Shown here piece after piece: positions 62,386-64,000 of a stretch of 64,000 nt of DNA (positions are counted from its first letter, which is position 1; the number at the start of each line of letters is the position of its first letter). The notes beneath the pieces are model-generated. The model had not been told where the DNA came from. It did not search any database and saw only the letters and a program-made list of their open reading frames with translations. Position numbers and translations under genes: made by a program. This DNA is from Desulfobacteraceae bacterium (GTDB taxonomy: Bacteria; Desulfobacterota; Desulfobacteria; Desulfobacterales; RPRI01): assembly GCA_011391695.1 (NCBI GenBank), contig JAABQB010000004.1:1-64000 (forward strand). Reading direction: 5' to 3'.

Positions 62386-62399
62386 ATTCCAGATGGAAA

Positions 62400-62771
62400 C
62401 TAAAAACATCTGTATGTTGCACAGGCATCATCCGATTCCCAGGCTGTAACGCTTGATACCTTTATTAGAGGATCGTCAATCTTTTCCTGTAATTCCTTAG
62501 CGATTTTCATTGCTATAATTTCAGAGGATGGATTGGCGCCTTTAAACCACTCCAGTTCATTTAGAAATTTGTGATCAAGGTCCGCCATTATTTCTGAAAC
62601 GTGTTTTTTAATCTGTCCAAAATCCATAATAACCCCGGCGTCATTTAACTTGTCACCCTTCACACAGACTTCTATTTTCCAGTTATGGCCATGCAGGTTT
62701 TCGCATTTTGCTGCTACAAGTTTAAGCTGATGCGCCGCTGAAAAATGATTTAATACTTTTAGTTCAAACAT
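62400..62771 (-). CDS. queD: 6-carboxy-tetrahydropterin synthase (QueD-like)
   Basis: This 123-residue enzyme of the 6-pyruvoyltetrahydropterin synthase family has zinc ligands His14, His27 and His29 (FSAAHQ and LHGHNW), catalytic Cys23 and a C-terminal VTAWESDDACATY. The short length and CENLHGHNW motif fit QueD of queuosine synthesis. It lies 16 bases after the dnaJ stop, in the same direction, so it may be cotranscribed with it. No other queuosine gene is in the window. Confidence 0.88.
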   Translation of the reverse strand: MFELKVLNHFSAAHQLKLVAAKCENLHGHNWKIEVCVKGDKLNDAGVIMDFGQIKKHVSEIMADLDHKFLNELEWFKGANPSSEIIAMKIAKELQEKIDDPLIKVSSVTAWESDDACATYRCF

Positions 62772-62787
62772 GGTGATATGCCCTTTT

Positions 62788-63903
62788 CTAATTGGCAGAA
62801 CTTCCTGAACCGCTCTTAAGGATGTTTCTTAATTTATTGGATAATTTGTTTGTTTCCAGTTTGGCAAATTCCTGCAGGAGAGATTCCTGTTTTTTTGTCA
62901 GGTTTGTTGGCGTCTTTATAGCTATTTGAATAATAAGATCTCCCCGCCCGTTATGTCTTAAGTGGGGAATGCCTTCACTCTGCAAACGTATCAAATCTCC
63001 AGGTTGTGTTCCTTTAGGAATCTCGACGGATTTTTTGCCGTTTAGAGTCGAAACGGTTAACTTGTCGCCAAGCGCGGCCTGAACGAATGAGATCGGAATT
63101 CTGCAGTAAACATCATTTTCATGCCGTTCAAAGAATTCATGCGGCTCAACCTGTACAAATACATACAGGTCTCCGCTGGAGGCTCCATGGGCGCCCGTTT
63201 CTCCCTCTCCGGTGAGGCGTAACCGTGATCCGGAATCTACTCCTGCCGGGATCTTGACGGAGACTTTTTTATTAACGATAACCTGTCCGGCGCCCCGGCA
63301 ATTCTTACATGGATTAGGTATTGTCTGCCCGGCCCCTCTGCAGTAATGGCAAGTTGTTCTTACTGTGAAGAAGCCCTGGTTTCGTGATAGCTGTCCTGAG
63401 CCGCGGCAATGACGGCAGGTTTCAGGATGAGATCCGGGTTCGCTGCGGGTTCCCTTGCATACGGAACAAACCTCTTTTTTTTCAAGGTTTATCTCCTTTT
63501 CGATACCAAAAGCAGCTTCCATAAAGCTGAGAGTCAGGTCATAACGAAGATCCGCGCCTCTTTGAGATCTGCTTTGTGAACGTCTCCCGTTTCCGAATCC
63601 AAAAAAACCTTCAAAAATATCACTGAAGCTGGAGAATATGTCTTCAAAGCCGCCAAATCCTGAAAAACCGGAACCTTCAAGACCCTGATGCCCGTACTGA
63701 TCATAAATAGCCTTTTTTTGGGGATCATGAAGAACTTCATATGCTTCTGCAGCTTCCTTGAATTTTTCTTCCGACTCCTTGTCGTCAGGATTTCTGTCAG
63801 GATGGTATTTTAATGCGAGTTTTCGGTAAACGGTTTTTAATTCTTCAGGAGTCGCATTCCGGGCAACGCCCAGAATTTCATAGTAATCACGTTTATTTGC
63901 CAT
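62788..63903 (-). CDS. dnaJ: chaperone DnaJ
   Basis: This 371-residue type I DnaJ has the J domain with HPD (34-36), a Gly/Phe-rich linker ([12 protein letters not shown]) and four CxxCxGxG-type zinc repeats ([32 protein letters not shown]). The C-terminal substrate-binding domain includes [17 protein letters not shown]. It delivers clients to DnaK and stimulates its ATPase. It is separated from a DnaK gene, which is not in this window. The 97 bases upstream to the window end show no clear heat-shock element. Confidence 0.97.
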   Translation of the reverse strand: MANKRDYYEILGVARNATPEELKTVYRKLALKYHPDRNPDDKESEEKFKEAAEAYEVLHDPQKKAIYDQYGHQGLEGSGFSGFGGFEDIFSSFSDIFEGFFGFGNGRRSQSRSQRGADLRYDLTLSFMEAAFGIEKEINLEKKEVCSVCKGTRSEPGSHPETCRHCRGSGQLSRNQGFFTVRTTCHYCRGAGQTIPNPCKNCRGAGQVIVNKKVSVKIPAGVDSGSRLRLTGEGETGAHGASSGDLYVFVQVEPHEFFERHENDVYCRIPISFVQAALGDKLTVSTLNGKKSVEIPKGTQPGDLIRLQSEGIPHLRHNGRGDLIIQIAIKTPTNLTKKQESLLQEFAKLETNKLSNKLRNILKSGSGSSAN

Positions 63904-64000
63904 TTGTTTTCCGTAGCAGATTAAATATTAAGAACCATAAATATGTTGTTTTTGCAAAAACCCATAGCTTTTGAAAATAATATTCTAAAATAATGCCGAA

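Overview
The window is bacterial, of middling G+C (mid-40s by eye), and reads as a chromosomal segment of a strictly anaerobic, probably sulfate-reducing member of the Desulfobacterota (Desulfobacterales-like). The evidence is indirect: many acyl-CoA dehydrogenases with an ETF:quinone oxidoreductase, a glutaryl-CoA dehydrogenase-like gene beside a glutaconyl-CoA decarboxylase alpha subunit, a ferredoxin-dependent 2-oxoacid oxidoreductase, a CooC-type ATPase, a corrinoid-activator-type protein, and abundant text-like intergenic repeats. No rRNA, tRNA, CRISPR array or intact insertion sequence was recognised.

Region 1 (1-12.7 kb, + strand) is an acyl-CoA catabolic cluster: two adjacent divergent acyl-CoA dehydrogenases, a TetR regulator, a PHP-domain protein, two SCP-x/Ltp2-like thiolase-fold proteins that both lack the nucleophilic cysteine, an acyl-CoA synthetase fused to SCP2 and DUF35 domains, a DUF35-MaoC fusion and two further acyl-CoA dehydrogenases. 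The set resembles the modules that shorten steroid and other branched side chains by hydration and retro-aldol cleavage. The substrate is unknown.

Region 2 (12.8-31.1 kb) is mixed housekeeping: an ABC-F ATPase, an AsmA-like protein, MurJ, small stress-type proteins (DUF948, YtxH, DUF3795, DUF3617, YwbE), a cold-shock protein, a lipoprotein alkyl-sulfatase, a glycosyltransferase, ETF-QO, a UbiB-type kinase, a phasin-like protein and another acyl-CoA dehydrogenase. A densely palindromic intergenic stretch lies upstream of ETF-QO.

Region 3 (31.5-38.2 kb, + strand) is a tight run that looks regulatory: CooC-like ATPase, AcuC-like deacetylase, AcuB-like CBS protein, PrmA-like methyltransferase, metallo-beta-lactamase-fold hydrolase, Sir2 deacylase and an ASKHA-type corrinoid-activation protein without its usual ferredoxin domain. 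A G+C-rich secreted serine protease that looks acquired (38.3-39.4 kb, - strand) and about 600 bp of non-coding DNA separate it from region 4.

Region 4 (40.0-51.2 kb, + strand) is a type II secretion operon in the order gspC-D-E-F-G-H-I-J-K-L-M-N. No prepilin peptidase gene is present.

Region 5 (51.3-61.5 kb, - strand) holds gcdA, a carboxymuconolactone decarboxylase-family protein and a glutaryl-CoA dehydrogenase-like gene; a two-gene 2-oxoacid:ferredoxin oxidoreductase whose beta subunit carries a gamma domain; a divergent polysaccharide deacetylase with an S41 protease; and a TolC-like protein. Region 6 (61.5-64 kb) has a candidate promoter-hairpin-terminator unit ahead of pyrE, then dnaJ and queD on the other strand.

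The intergenic spaces repeatedly contain short palindromes whose arms are themselves degenerate tandem repeats. They fall into several families, and a MITE-like element is also present.
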